From: Betaproteobacteria bacterium
GTDB taxonomy: Bacteria > Pseudomonadota > Gammaproteobacteria > Burkholderiales > Casimicrobiaceae
Reading direction: 5' to 3'
Assembly (NCBI GenBank): GCA_016717855.1
Contig: JADKEV010000018.1
Location: forward strand, 62,001-126,000
DNA length: 64,000 nucleotides
Part shown: positions 46,800 through 55,755 of the stretch, one piece after another
How the letters are laid out: every line of letters begins with the position of its first letter
Position numbering within the stretch: the first letter of the stretch is position 1
Made by a program: the position numbers and the translations under genes
Notes under the pieces: generated by a model
Database searches by the model: none
Seen by the model: the letters and a program-made list of their open reading frames with translations, nothing else
Told to the model about the DNA's origin: nothing

Positions 46800-47719
46800 G
46801 ATTCGCGTACCTCCTTCGGCCAGGAAAGACTGACCAGCGTGGCCGCCAGGGCCGCAGCGGCGACATTGTGCAAGACGGCCAGCGCGAGCGGCTGCGCGGA
46901 TAGCGTGACACCGGCCCCCAGCGCCATCAGCGCCAACAGCAACACCAGCAGCAGCGTGCCTGCCCGGGGGGCGTTGCCCGCGCGCAGGACGCGCACCGCA
47001 ACGATGGCAACCAGCAGCACGCTGACGAGCGCGCCATAACGGTGGGCGAGGATCAGCGCCGCGCCGTTCCCCGCCACGTCGGCGTTCGGCGCGAACGGGT
47101 TGAAGACGGCGCTGTCGGCACCCGGCACCCACCACCGGCCGTCGCACGCCGGAATCGACGGGCAACCGAGCAACACCCGGCGCGCGCTGAGCACGCCGCC
47201 CAGCGCCATCTGCACGGTAAGTGATGCAAGCGCCGTGCCCAATGCGGCGCCGCCGCGCTCCCGCCGGAACTCGGGGCCGCCGCCCGCCAGCGACCAGAGC
47301 AGGCCGAACAACAACATCCCGCCCAGCATGTTGCCCAGCACGACGGCGGGCAGGTCCGACGGCGTGTACCGGCCCAGCCAGGCAAGGAACGCGGTCAGCG
47401 CGAGCGCCGCGAGCGCGACACCCTTGGCCGTGGCGCCGCGGAACCTGTCCCATCCCGCCAGCACGATGCCGAGCAGCAGGATGCCCACGGCGCTGGCGGC
47501 GATCCGATGGATGCCGCGCGCGACCGCGATGGGCGCACTGTCCGCGGCCGGCGGCTGCTGCTGATCCACGGCCGCGGCGGCCTGCTGCGCATAGCAGGCA
47601 GGCCACGGCACGCAGTCCAGCCCGGCCTGCGTCAGGCGGATGAACGCGCTGGCGGCGAGCACGATCAGCACCAGCAGCGCGGCGGCGCCCAGCGCGCGGC
47701 GCAGCGGACCCGGCTTCAC
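46796..47719 (-). CDS. CtaA/COX15-like membrane protein of the NO-reductase array
   Basis: A GTG at 47719 overlaps the preceding stop (GTGA). The 307-residue protein has about eight helices in two pseudo-repeated halves. Haem-binding histidine motifs typical of haem A synthase appear as VARGIHRIAASAVG, LAHRYGALVSV and ALAVLHNVAAAA. It is shorter and more diverged than the other ctaA at 55756. Two cysteine pairs (LDCVPWPACYA and LGCPSIPACDG) match the periplasmic CX6C-type pairs of some CtaA proteins. Because it is embedded with ctaB and haem-copper subunits, it may make or modify a special haem for these enzymes, or act as an electron-transfer subunit. Confidence 0.8.
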   Translation of the reverse strand: MKPGPLRRALGAAALLVLIVLAASAFIRLTQAGLDCVPWPACYAQQAAAAVDQQQPPAADSAPIAVARGIHRIAASAVGILLLGIVLAGWDRFRGATAKGVALAALALTAFLAWLGRYTPSDLPAVVLGNMLGGMLLFGLLWSLAGGGPEFRRERGGAALGTALASLTVQMALGGVLSARRVLLGCPSIPACDGRWWVPGADSAVFNPFAPNADVAGNGAALILAHRYGALVSVLLVAIVAVRVLRAGNAPRAGTLLLVLLLALMALGAGVTLSAQPLALAVLHNVAAAALAATLVSLSWPKEVRES

Positions 47720-49149
47720 CGGCCCGTCCCGCGCGCCGTGCCGGCGCGCATCGCCTGGAACATGATCACCAGGAACAGCAGGCCGCCGATGATGGCGATC
47801 AGTCCGCCCGCGCCCATCAGTCCCATGCCGAAGATCTCGCTCGTGCTCTTCAATACCTGCGAGGCGCCCGCGACCTTGCGCTGGACGCCATAGCCGCCGG
47901 ACCAGACCAGGCCGACGATGTGCAGCAACTGGCCGCCGCCGTAGAGCACCGGCTGCCACGTCGCCAGCCGCGGCCGCGGCAGCGCGTAGCCGAACTGCGG
48001 CAGCAGCGCGTAGGCGAGCCCCATCAGCGCCAGCGTCACGCCGACGATCGCGCCGTGGTAGTGCGCGGGAATCCGGACGTCGCTGCCCTGGATCAGGAAG
48101 CCGATCGCGCCACCCAGCGAAAACAACGCCATCGAGGCGACCAGCGCGGCGCGCAACGGCCGGGCGTCCGTTGCGACCGGCGCGCCGCGCGCCAGGCCGA
48201 CGACAACGGCCAGCGCTACGGGCAAGATCGCGATGCCGCCGCCGAAACGCATCAGCCAGGTCAGCATACGGTTGTGCTCGCTGGAGGCGACCGGCCAGGT
48301 CAGGTAGATCAGCGGCACGACGAACACCGACGCCAGCGCCACCGCAAACAGCAGGACCGCCACGCGCGGCGACAGCGGCAGCCGGGCACCGGACAGGCTC
48401 GCCAGCCACAACCACGCGACCAGCATGAGCAGAGTCCACGTGAACTGGAGCACGTGACCGCTGCCCCAGAACAGCATTTCGTAGTACGGCTTGGCGACCG
48501 GCATCGCCGGGGTCTCGATCCAGGACCAGACCAGCGCCATGCACGCGATCGCGCCCGACACCACCGCCGCATTCAGGCCGAAGCGCAGCGCCCCCGCGCC
48601 GTCGAGCGGGAGACCGATGGGCAGCGGCGCGAGCATCCCACGCAGGGTCAGCAGCAGGAAGCCGCACCCGAACACCACCAGCCCGGCCAGAAAGAGCGCG
48701 TCGTCGAGCACCGGCACGTAGTTGCTCATCACCGGCGCGCCGCGCCCGAAGAACGGGGCCGCGGCGATGATCGCGGCGCCCGCGATCGCCATGATGAGCG
48801 CCGCCCAGGCCAGGCCGGCCAGCCGCGCGCTGCTGTTGATCGTCCACAGCATGCCGGCGAACGCGATGAACCACACCAGCACCGACAAATCCACGTGGAC
48901 GACCAGCGCGACGTGGAAGAAGTCCGCGACCGGGAACAGCCCGCCCAGCCCCGGCGTGCGCGCCAGCACCAACAGGATCGAAAACACGCCGGAGCCCACC
49001 AGCGCCGCCAGCCCCAGCACCAGCCAACCCAGCGCGACCGCCCGCCGCGCGTCCTGCGGCATGGCGAGCGCGTAGTGGCCGCCGCCGGCGGCGCCGGCCG
49101 CCCGCGCGCCGAACGCGCCGGTCCAGGTGAGCAGCGCTTCGCGTTTCAC
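47716..49149 (-). CDS. Divergent haem-copper oxidoreductase subunit I with incomplete CuB site
   Basis: A GTG at 49149 overlaps the preceding stop. The 477-residue protein has 12-13 helices. Candidate ligands: H85 (low-spin haem, HVALVVHVDL), H232 (CuB, FWGSGHVLQF), H363 and H365 (AHYHG, the haem pair), and H410. At the normal CuB His-His pair it reads EHNRM, with H292 but N293 instead of the second His. Position +4 from H232 is Phe, not the cross-linked Tyr. It is therefore unlikely to reduce O2 and could be an unusual NO reductase, or an inactive subunit. It lies in a fully overlapping four-gene string with the 167-residue protein, the CtaA-like protein and DUF2249. Confidence 0.8.
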   Translation of the reverse strand: MKREALLTWTGAFGARAAGAAGGGHYALAMPQDARRAVALGWLVLGLAALVGSGVFSILLVLARTPGLGGLFPVADFFHVALVVHVDLSVLVWFIAFAGMLWTINSSARLAGLAWAALIMAIAGAAIIAAAPFFGRGAPVMSNYVPVLDDALFLAGLVVFGCGFLLLTLRGMLAPLPIGLPLDGAGALRFGLNAAVVSGAIACMALVWSWIETPAMPVAKPYYEMLFWGSGHVLQFTWTLLMLVAWLWLASLSGARLPLSPRVAVLLFAVALASVFVVPLIYLTWPVASSEHNRMLTWLMRFGGGIAILPVALAVVVGLARGAPVATDARPLRAALVASMALFSLGGAIGFLIQGSDVRIPAHYHGAIVGVTLALMGLAYALLPQFGYALPRPRLATWQPVLYGGGQLLHIVGLVWSGGYGVQRKVAGASQVLKSTSEIFGMGLMGAGGLIAIIGGLLFLVIMFQAMRAGTARGTGR

Positions 49150-49649
49150 TGGATCACGATCCCGCCGCGCTCGGCATTGAAGTCGATCAGCACAACTTGC
49201 CCCGGCACTGCGACGATGTTCTGCTCGCGCTCGAAATTGAAGCCCGGAACGCGCACGTCGTCGTTGAACTGCACGCGCAGCCGGTGCGCGCCCGCCGCGA
49301 TCGGAATCCGCCGGTAGCCGGCGGCCGGGCCGTCCCGCGACAAGCCCGACGGCGAGAACGACTCGTCGATCAGTGTGCCGCCATCGAAGTCCACGCGCAC
49401 GCGCACCGGCGAACGCGCGCGCGGGCAATCGGCCTGCGTGCGCAACTGCGCGGGCATCTTCGCCAGTTCTTCGGCCGAGCGCTGCCGGCAATCGACGGTG
49501 ATCTTGCCCGGATGCTTGAACGACAGGCGCAGCAGCGCCGCGTCCTCGGGCAGATGCCGGTACCGCGGCGCGGTCGAGAAGTAGCCGATGCATAGCGCGA
49601 ACAACGCATACAGCGCCGCCTGCCCGGTGTAACGCAGCGCCTTGTTCAT
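49146..49649 (-). CDS. Membrane-anchored periplasmic protein of unknown function
   Basis: The 167-residue protein MNKALRYTGQAALYALFALC has one N-terminal membrane helix, then a soluble region with two cysteines (VDCRQRSAEEL and QADCPRA), a motif RVRVDFDGGTLIDESFSPSG and a beta-rich C-terminus. I recognise no family. It overlaps both neighbours by four bases (ATGA and GTGA), so it must be made together with the cytochrome b fusion and the divergent haem-copper subunit. It could be an accessory or small subunit of that complex. Confidence 0.75.
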   Translation of the reverse strand: MNKALRYTGQAALYALFALCIGYFSTAPRYRHLPEDAALLRLSFKHPGKITVDCRQRSAEELAKMPAQLRTQADCPRARSPVRVRVDFDGGTLIDESFSPSGLSRDGPAAGYRRIPIAAGAHRLRVQFNDDVRVPGFNFEREQNIVAVPGQVVLIDFNAERGGIVIQ

Positions 49650-51239
49650 GCCGCCCCCGTGCGCGCGACCGGCGCGGCGCCGGTGCTGCCGTTGCGCCCC
49701 GGCAGCGCCGCCCGCAGCGCGGCGAGCTCGCCCGCCAGCGCCCTGGCGTCCGCGCATCGGGCCAAGCGCACGCGGGCGGCAGGCACACTGGCGCGCAGAT
49801 GCGGCTCGCGAGCGCCGGTGATGCGCTCTTCCATCCAGCGCGCGCCGAAGCGGAACTCGCAATCGCCGTCTGCGCACGCGGCGGCCAGCACGCCAGCCGC
49901 CCCATTCCTGAGCGCGAAGTCGATGAACCCGGGGCAGCATCGCGATGCACGGGAGTTCCAGCACGGCCGTGTCCGCACCGCGCAGGCCCGCCGCAACCGC
50001 GCCGCGGCCGCAGGCAAACACGACGACGCCGGCCGCTTGGTGCAGGACCGCGAGGGCCGCAAGCAGGCGCTGGCGCAACGCGTCGATCGGCAACTGCGGC
50101 ATGTCGATTCCGGTCAGCAAAGTCTCGACCGAGCGGAACGGGCTCGACGAGGGGCAGGCGCCGGTGCAGATGCCGCAGCCGGCGCACAGGTCTTCCTGCA
50201 CCCGCGCCTGCCGTTCGCCCGCCCGCCCCGCCGCTGGCGACACCATGACGATCGCGGCATATGGGCAGTCCGCAACGCAGTAGCCGCAGCCGCTGCAGTA
50301 GCGCGTATCGACGACCGCGGCCGGCGCCTTCGCCGCCGGCCACAGCCACGGCAGCGCGGCGAGCAGCAGCGTGAGCGCACCCAGCAACAGCCAGACTTCC
50401 GCCGCCGACCAGCGGTAGAGCAGCGGATAGGGGAACAGGTAGAACCAGTCGATCCCGAGCAGCTGCGGCACGCGCGCGAGATCGGCGGGCGCCTGCGACA
50501 CGGCCGGCGCCGCCAGCGACAGCGCCAGCAGCATGCCCAGCGTCGCCCAGCCCAGACGACGGTCCGGACGCGTCACCGCGCCCGCGAGCCGCTGGACGTG
50601 TATCCACAGGCCCAGCAGCAGGAACAGCGGGACCCCGATGTGCAGAAAAACCAGCAACGAGAACAGGCGGTCGGAGAGCGTGTCCTCGACCAGGAAATTG
50701 CGCACCATCCCTTCGTCGAAGCCGGGCAGCCACGCGAATAGTTCGGTCGTCGCCACGCCGATGAACTGGGCCAGTTCGTCCCACACCAGCCAGTAGCCCA
50801 CGATGCCAGAGGCGAGCGCGAGCCAGAGCAGCGGCACGCCGGTCAGCCACGAGTACCAGCGAAAACCGGTGAACCGGCCGTAGGCGAATTCGCGGACCAG
50901 ATGGGCCAGCATCACCACGACGAAGCCGTCGGCGGCGTAGCGATGCAGGCTGCGCATCACTCCGCCCAGGTACCACTGCTCACGGGTGAGCGCCTCGACC
51001 GAGTGCCAGGCGCCTGCCAGCGACGTGTCGAAGTACGCATAGGCGTAGAGGCCGGTGACGACGATCACCCAGAACAGGTGGAACCCCAGCGCGCCCAGCT
51101 GCCGCAGCGGATTGGCGGCGACGCCGAAGAAGCGGTCGAACCCGCGTTCAAGCGCGCGGAAGCCGGCCGCCAGCAGCCGCCCCCGCGCAACGGGCGTGGC
51201 GCGAGGCAGCGAAGGAATGGCGGTGGCGCGGACGTTCAT
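49646..51239 (-). CDS. Cytochrome b-[4Fe-4S] ferredoxin-MvhD fusion protein, frameshifted
   Basis: Start MNVRATAIPSLPR (51239) is preferred; 51254 and 51281 are alternatives. Residues about 20-220 are a b6-type cytochrome b with His pairs in RSLHRYAADGFVVVMLAHLVRE and VFLHIGVPLFLLLGLWIHVQ. Two [4Fe-4S] motifs follow (CSGCGYCVADCP and CAGCGICTGACP). Last is a domain with MvhD-like cysteines (VVFACG, LELPCIAML, then AACADGDCEFRFGARW). The frame slips at 49928-49934, in a CCCCGGG run, and is regained in the frame that ends at 49646. MvhD domains accept electrons from heterodisulfide-reductase-type enzymes, so this is a possible ferredoxin-to-quinone or haem relay. The repaired protein is about 530 residues. 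Confidence 0.82.
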
Positions 51240-51293
51240 CGGAGTTTGCTGCATGACAAGCGGCGATGATCCGTCGCGCATGGCCGTGAAGCT

Positions 51294-51307
51294 TTGATGT
51301 CAATCAA
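51294..51307. promoter_or_regulatory. Perfect Fnr/Dnr box (TTGAT-N4-ATCAA)
   Basis: The sequence TTGATGTCAATCAA is a perfect inverted repeat matching the Fnr/Dnr consensus. Its centre lies at 51300.5; a class II promoter would start about 41.5 bp downstream on the minus strand, near 51259, just before the chosen start of the cytochrome b fusion (51239). The box overlaps the sco stop codon. The Dnr-like regulator at 45880 has the matching ExxSR helix. Confidence 0.85.
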
Positions 51308-52110
51308 ACATGTTCCGGCGGGCGGCGCGACTGCCCGATCAGGAACCAGACGATCGCGATCAGGATCGATGCACCGGCGAAGATCTCGACGAACAGCGAA
51401 TAGTTCAGCCGGTAGCGGCCGGCCGCCGGATCGTAGACCGTGCAGAACAGCTTGACCTTCGTCCACACCGCGGCGACCGAGACCTCGCCGCCCGCCTGGC
51501 CCGACAACAGTTCCTTGAGCGGCCCGACCAGCATCGGCAGGTCGAACGACTCGCCGTAGATCTGCCGGTAGATCACCCCCTCTGCGTCGACCACGGTCAG
51601 TTGCGTCAGGTGATCGAAGCCCTTGGGCGTGGCGTAGTACGTGAAGCCGAAGTCGCGGGCCAGCGCCGGCACGTCCGGCGCCGGGGGCGCCAGGAATTCC
51701 CAGCGCGGGTCGTCTACGCCGGCCTTGCGCGCGAACGCGGCCAGCGCGTCCGGATTGTCGAACGGCTGGTTGAAGCCGATGCTGACGACCTGGAAACTGT
51801 CGTTCCCCAGCGCCTGCCGCGCGGCGGCCACCGCGCGGGCCAGAAACTGCGTGGTTGCCGGGCACACCTGGAAACAGGACGTGTAGATGAAGCTGACCAC
51901 CAGCGGCTTGCCGCGATAGTCGGCAAGGCGCACGTTGCGGTGCAGCCGGTCGGTGAAGGCATGATCGCCCGCCGGCTTGCCGATCACCGCCTGGCTGATG
52001 CCGACCGCGCGCTCGGCGTCCGGCACGTTCAGCTCCTGCGCCGCTGCCGCGGCGCACGCCAGCATGGCCCCGAGCAGCAGCGATGCCGGCGCGAGCGGGG
52101 CCATGGCCAT
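51304..52110 (-). CDS. SCO/SenC-family copper chaperone
   Basis: The 268-residue protein has a signal sequence (MAMAPLAPASLLLGAML to AAA), a thioredoxin-like domain with the copper motif SCFQVCP (CxxxC) and the conserved His in FDHLTQLTVVD, and a C-terminal membrane helix (about residues 240-260). SCO proteins deliver copper to the CuA centre of haem-copper enzymes, here presumably subunit II at 54750. The gene lies 10 bp after ctaB. Its C-terminal helix is longer than in the simple SCO form. Confidence 0.9.
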   Translation of the reverse strand: MAMAPLAPASLLLGAMLACAAAAAQELNVPDAERAVGISQAVIGKPAGDHAFTDRLHRNVRLADYRGKPLVVSFIYTSCFQVCPATTQFLARAVAAARQALGNDSFQVVSIGFNQPFDNPDALAAFARKAGVDDPRWEFLAPPAPDVPALARDFGFTYYATPKGFDHLTQLTVVDAEGVIYRQIYGESFDLPMLVGPLKELLSGQAGGEVSVAAVWTKVKLFCTVYDPAAGRYRLNYSLFVEIFAGASILIAIVWFLIGQSRRPPEHV

Positions 52111-52120
52111 CGGCGCCGGT

Positions 52121-52987
52121 TCAGCCGGCCCAGGCGGCGTCGAGCATCGCGGCGGCGAGGAGCAACGAGAGCTGCAGCAGCGACGCATGAAAGCAGGCCA
52201 TCGCCGTGCGCCGGTTCGGATCCGCGACCAGCCGGACGTTGTAGTACAGGAAGTACGCGCCGCCGATCGCGGCGCCGGCCAGGTAGATCCAGCCGGGGCG
52301 GAACAAGGCCGGCGCGAGCGACGCCGCGACCAGCAGCACGCTGTTGGCGAGTATCGCCCTGGCGGCCCAGGCGTCGCCCTTGACCACGGGCAGCATCGGC
52401 ACTCCCGCCTTTGCGTAGTCGTCATGAAACGCGATGGCCAGGCTCCAGAAATGCGACGGCGTCCAGAGAAAGAGGACCAGCGCCAGCAGCATCGCCTCGG
52501 GCGACAGCGCGGGGGTCACGGTAGCGGCTCCGGCGAGAACGGCGAAGCTGCCCGCCATGCCGCCGATCACGATGTTCCACCACGTCCGCCTCTTGAGCCA
52601 GACGGTGTAGACGACCGCATAGAAGAAGGCGCCCAGGAACGTGAAGATGGCGGCAACTGGATTGACGGCGTGCCACGCCACGGCGACCGGCAGCACGGTG
52701 AGCAGCACGATCAGCGTCAGCCATCCGCGATGCGCGTGCAGCACGCCGGTGGCGAACGGCCGCCGGCGGGTCCGGTCCATCTTCCGGTCCAGATCGACTT
52801 CGTAGTACTGGTTGAAGGCCCCGGCGCTGGCCGACGACAGCAGCACGGCCAGGCCCAGGATCGCGACCTGCCACAGCGGCACCTGCGGCCCCGGCGTGAT
52901 CGCGATGCCGGCCAGCGCCGTGATCGCGATCACGATGCCGATCCGCAGCTTGAACACGTTGAAGATCAGCCTGGCGGTTCTACCCAT
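52121..52987 (-). CDS. ctaB: Protohaem IX farnesyltransferase (haem O synthase)
   Basis: The 288-residue UbiA-family protein has eight or nine membrane helices and the two prenyl-diphosphate Asp motifs, NQYYEVDLDRKMDRTRRRP and the later AFHDDYAKAGVPMLP. It adds a farnesyl tail to haem B to make haem O, the first step to haem A. Sitting between SCO and eNOR-like subunit I, it suggests that the oxidoreductase uses a prenylated haem. The start MGRTARLIFNVFKL at 52987 fits family length. ctaA at 55756 could carry out the next step. Confidence 0.94.
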   Translation of the reverse strand: MGRTARLIFNVFKLRIGIVIAITALAGIAITPGPQVPLWQVAILGLAVLLSSASAGAFNQYYEVDLDRKMDRTRRRPFATGVLHAHRGWLTLIVLLTVLPVAVAWHAVNPVAAIFTFLGAFFYAVVYTVWLKRRTWWNIVIGGMAGSFAVLAGAATVTPALSPEAMLLALVLFLWTPSHFWSLAIAFHDDYAKAGVPMLPVVKGDAWAARAILANSVLLVAASLAPALFRPGWIYLAGAAIGGAYFLYYNVRLVADPNRRTAMACFHASLLQLSLLLAAAMLDAAWAG

Positions 52988-53039
52988 CGCATCCTCCGTT
53001 CGCTGTTGTGCGCCGCGGCATTCGGTCCCGGACCCGGCC

Positions 53040-54740
53040 TCAGCTCAGGCCCCAGACGGTGGACAGGTACTTCCAGTTCACGAAGTAGTACAGGACGAAC
53101 GCGACCAGGAAGACCATGGCGAACACGAACGTGCCGGGGGCGGCGAAGCCGGCGGTGCCGCCGTGTCCGGTCAGCGCGCCCACGACCGGCATGCGCAGCA
53201 CGGCGCGTTCGCGGCCGTAGGTGCCGGCATCGAGGCGCTTGCCGAACAGGATCGAGCCGACGGTGACCAGCACGTACATCGCCCCACCGACGACCGCGAT
53301 GAGCGCCGCGACGCCCATGATCGCGATCATCAGCAGCGCGGTTCCCGGGAACTCGTACGGCAGCGCGGCGCCGGCGAACGTGATGTCCCAGTGGCGGCGC
53401 GGCACCCCCAGCGTGCCCGCCCCCATCATCGCCAGGCAGAACAGCGCCATGCCGATGCCGAAGACATAGGGCTGCAGCTTGGCCACTCCGGGCAGGATCA
53501 GCTCGCGCTTGAACAGCGTGGGCACCAGGAAGTAGGTCAGCGACATGAACGCCAGCGTCGTCCCGATCACCACCGTGGCATGGAAGTGCCCCGGCACGTA
53601 CAGCGTGTTGTGGATGATCATGTTCAATTGCTCGGTGCCCATCATCACGCCGGTGATGCCGCCCAGGAAGCCGAACCCGACCAGCGAGATGAACATCCCG
53701 GAGAACACCGGATTACCCCACGGCGCGCGGCGCAGCCACTCGAACAGCCCGCGGGTGAAGCCCTTTTCGCGCTGCGCGACTTCGATCGCGCCGGGAATGG
53801 TCAGGCCGTGGATCATCGAGGCCAGCACGGCCAGGTACATCGCGTAGCTGGTGTTGAACACCTTCCATTCGACGGAGAGGCCAGGGTCCGACAGCAGGTG
53901 GTGCGCGCTCGCCAGTTGCAGGAACAGGATGTAGAGGAAGAAGGCCATCCGGCTGACTTTCTCCGACATCGGCTTGGCGCCGAACACGATCGCGGCGATC
54001 GCGTACCAGACCGCGATGTGCGCGGCGACGTTGATCTGCTGCGACGAGTGGCCGAACGCCCACCAGATCGTCCGGTACATCAGCGGATCGATGTGGCTGA
54101 TGTAGCCCGCCGACCACAGGAAGGTCGGGATCAGGATGATGGCGCCCGAGGCGATGGTGAAGATCGCGATGATGCACGCGGTCATCGCGCCGAACACGAC
54201 CAGCGGGATCGACCCCTCGTAGGTCTTCTCCGCCTTGGCGATGACCAGCGTGCCCATGAAGATGAAGCAGCCGATCAGCGCGCCGACCGCGAACAGGATC
54301 AGCCCCAGGTAGAACGACCAGTGCCCCGGCAGCGGCACGTACGAGGTCATCATCACCGTCGAATCGCCCTTGAACACCGTGAAGTTGACGGTCACCGAGC
54401 CGATCAGCATCAGCGCGAACGCGGCCCACGCCACGCGCGGCGCCGCCAGCCGCGACTTCAGCAGCGTCGACGAACAGAAGTACAGGATGGCGATTTCGAA
54501 GAAGATGATCCAGAAGATCAGCATGTCGATGCCGTGCGCGGTGAGCATCATGTAGAAATTGTCGGCCTGGACCAGGTGGATCGCCTGCCAGCGCGTGAGC
54601 GCCATCACGATCGCGAGGATGCCGCCGACAAGCAGGAACACGACGGCGACGACGGCGTTGGCCTTGATCAGCGACTCGGCCGACTTGTGGTACTGGAGCC
54701 CGGTGCGCGGGCAGGTCCGGAATTGTTCCGCATTGGCCAT
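53040..54740 (-). CDS. Haem-copper oxidoreductase subunit I, eNOR-like nitric oxide reductase
   Basis: The 566-residue protein has 12 or more helices and the full metal set: H69 (low-spin haem, TAHGIDML), H231 plus H280-H281 (CuB), H385 and H387 (PGHFHATV). In A-type oxidases the CuB His is followed four residues later by the cross-linked Tyr (HPEVY). Here the motif is FGHSSQQIN, with Gln at that position. Loss of this Tyr is expected to prevent O2 reduction, and several NO reductase families that arose from oxidases lack it. The gene set (small subunit, CuA subunit II, ctaB, sco) and this active site match, from memory, the eNOR family described by Murali and colleagues. NO reduction here is inference. 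Confidence 0.82.
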   Translation of the reverse strand: MANAEQFRTCPRTGLQYHKSAESLIKANAVVAVVFLLVGGILAIVMALTRWQAIHLVQADNFYMMLTAHGIDMLIFWIIFFEIAILYFCSSTLLKSRLAAPRVAWAAFALMLIGSVTVNFTVFKGDSTVMMTSYVPLPGHWSFYLGLILFAVGALIGCFIFMGTLVIAKAEKTYEGSIPLVVFGAMTACIIAIFTIASGAIILIPTFLWSAGYISHIDPLMYRTIWWAFGHSSQQINVAAHIAVWYAIAAIVFGAKPMSEKVSRMAFFLYILFLQLASAHHLLSDPGLSVEWKVFNTSYAMYLAVLASMIHGLTIPGAIEVAQREKGFTRGLFEWLRRAPWGNPVFSGMFISLVGFGFLGGITGVMMGTEQLNMIIHNTLYVPGHFHATVVIGTTLAFMSLTYFLVPTLFKRELILPGVAKLQPYVFGIGMALFCLAMMGAGTLGVPRRHWDITFAGAALPYEFPGTALLMIAIMGVAALIAVVGGAMYVLVTVGSILFGKRLDAGTYGRERAVLRMPVVGALTGHGGTAGFAAPGTFVFAMVFLVAFVLYYFVNWKYLSTVWGLS

Positions 54741-54749
54741 GTCATCCCC

Positions 54750-55289
54750 CTATTTGACGTAGAGCTTGCTCACCATCTTGTGGTGACCAATGCCGCAGAA
54801 TTCGTTGCAGACGATCGCGTAGGTGCCGGCGCGGTTGGGCGTGACCTTGAGCACGTGCTCGTAACCCGGCAGGACCTGGACGTTGATGTTCTCCGGCTGC
54901 AGCGAGAACCCGTGCTGGTAGTCCATCGCCGACAGGTGCAGCCGGTAGGTCTTGCCCGCTTCGAGCTCCAGGATCGGCCACCACGACCACAGCCGCGCGA
55001 TCAGGTAGACGTCTTCGCCCACCGGCGGATGGACGACCGGAATCTTCTCGTCGGTCTCGGTGCGCACCGTGAACTTGTCGACGACGGCCTGCGCCTTCTT
55101 CGCGTACGCCTCGGGCGTCGTCCGGTACGTTTCGGTCGAGAGGTTCTGCTTTCCATAGACATGCCAGTACGGCATCATGAAGAACATCACCATGCACCAG
55201 GCGAAGGCGATCAGGATCCAGGTCCCCTCGACCCGGTCCAGCGGCTGCTTCCACCACAGTTTCTCGCCAGGCGGCAGTATCGCGCTCAT
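54750..55289 (-). CDS. CuA-type subunit II of the eNOR-like complex
   Basis: The 179-residue protein has one N-terminal membrane helix (about residues 22-42) and a cupredoxin domain with the CuA ligands: His in DYQHGFSLQ, and C-NEF-C-GIG-H and Met in VCNEFCGIGHHKM. It would receive electrons from a soluble donor and pass them to subunit I. The single helix and short length are like subunits II of B-type oxidases. It lies 9 bp before subunit I and 46 bp after the small-subunit gene. Confidence 0.9.
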   Translation of the reverse strand: MSAILPPGEKLWWKQPLDRVEGTWILIAFAWCMVMFFMMPYWHVYGKQNLSTETYRTTPEAYAKKAQAVVDKFTVRTETDEKIPVVHPPVGEDVYLIARLWSWWPILELEAGKTYRLHLSAMDYQHGFSLQPENINVQVLPGYEHVLKVTPNRAGTYAIVCNEFCGIGHHKMVSKLYVK

Positions 55290-55335
55290 TTGGATTCCTC
55301 CTCGATGGTCGTATGCACGGGCTGCGGCGGGCGGT

Positions 55336-55503
55336 TCATTTGGCGATGGGGATGCCGACGATCTCCATCACGCCCCACACGATGTAGATGACGGTGGGCA
55401 TGGCGACGCCGAGGAACAGCAGCAGGAACGGGTTTTCCAGGACTTGTTGCATAATGTGCGGGCGCTCTTCTTCGATTGGGGCGGTCTGAACCGGATCTGC
55501 CAT
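55336..55503 (-). CDS. Single-helix small subunit of the eNOR-like complex
   Basis: The 55-residue protein MADPVQTAPIEEERPHIMQQ has an acidic N-terminus and one membrane helix (about residues 24-46). It has a strong ribosome-binding site (AAGGAG) six bases before the ATG. An upstream Met at 55611 would add 36 residues that look non-coding. Its place before subunit II, as first gene of the operon, is typical of accessory subunits. No sequence family is recognised. Confidence 0.75.
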   Translation of the reverse strand: MADPVQTAPIEEERPHIMQQVLENPFLLLFLGVAMPTVIYIVWGVMEIVGIPIAK

Positions 55504-55644
55504 GTCTGTCTCCTTGATCGTGTCGATAACCAGCGAATGACCGCCGCTCCTCCCTTCCGCTGTGCCCGGGGCAACGGTCGATCGCGGGCGCCGCGGGACT
55601 TGCTCGTCCAAGCCGCGAATCTACGCACCGGCCGCCGAAATAAA

Positions 55645-55658
55645 TTTGACGCATGTTA
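55645..55658. promoter_or_regulatory. Imperfect Fnr/Dnr-like box between eNOR operon and ctaA
   Basis: TTGACGCATGTTAA matches the TTGAT-N4-ATCAA consensus at 7 of 10 positions and sits in an AT-rich patch between the divergent eNOR-like operon (first ATG 55503) and ctaA (55756). A class II position would put the minus-strand start near 55610. This is suggestive only, and weaker than the box at 51294. Confidence 0.4.
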
Positions 55659-55755
55659 AAAATTCGCAAGCTCGCCCGGCCGGAGAACGCCGGCCCGCAG
55701 CCGCTGCAGCGCAACAATCGCGCACCACTCACCCGGCGCTAGAACTTCTCCGACC

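Noticed and set aside
55496..55530. A TTGAT near 55508 as an Fnr box for the small-subunit gene
   Set aside because: The second half-site does not match ATCAA at the right spacing.
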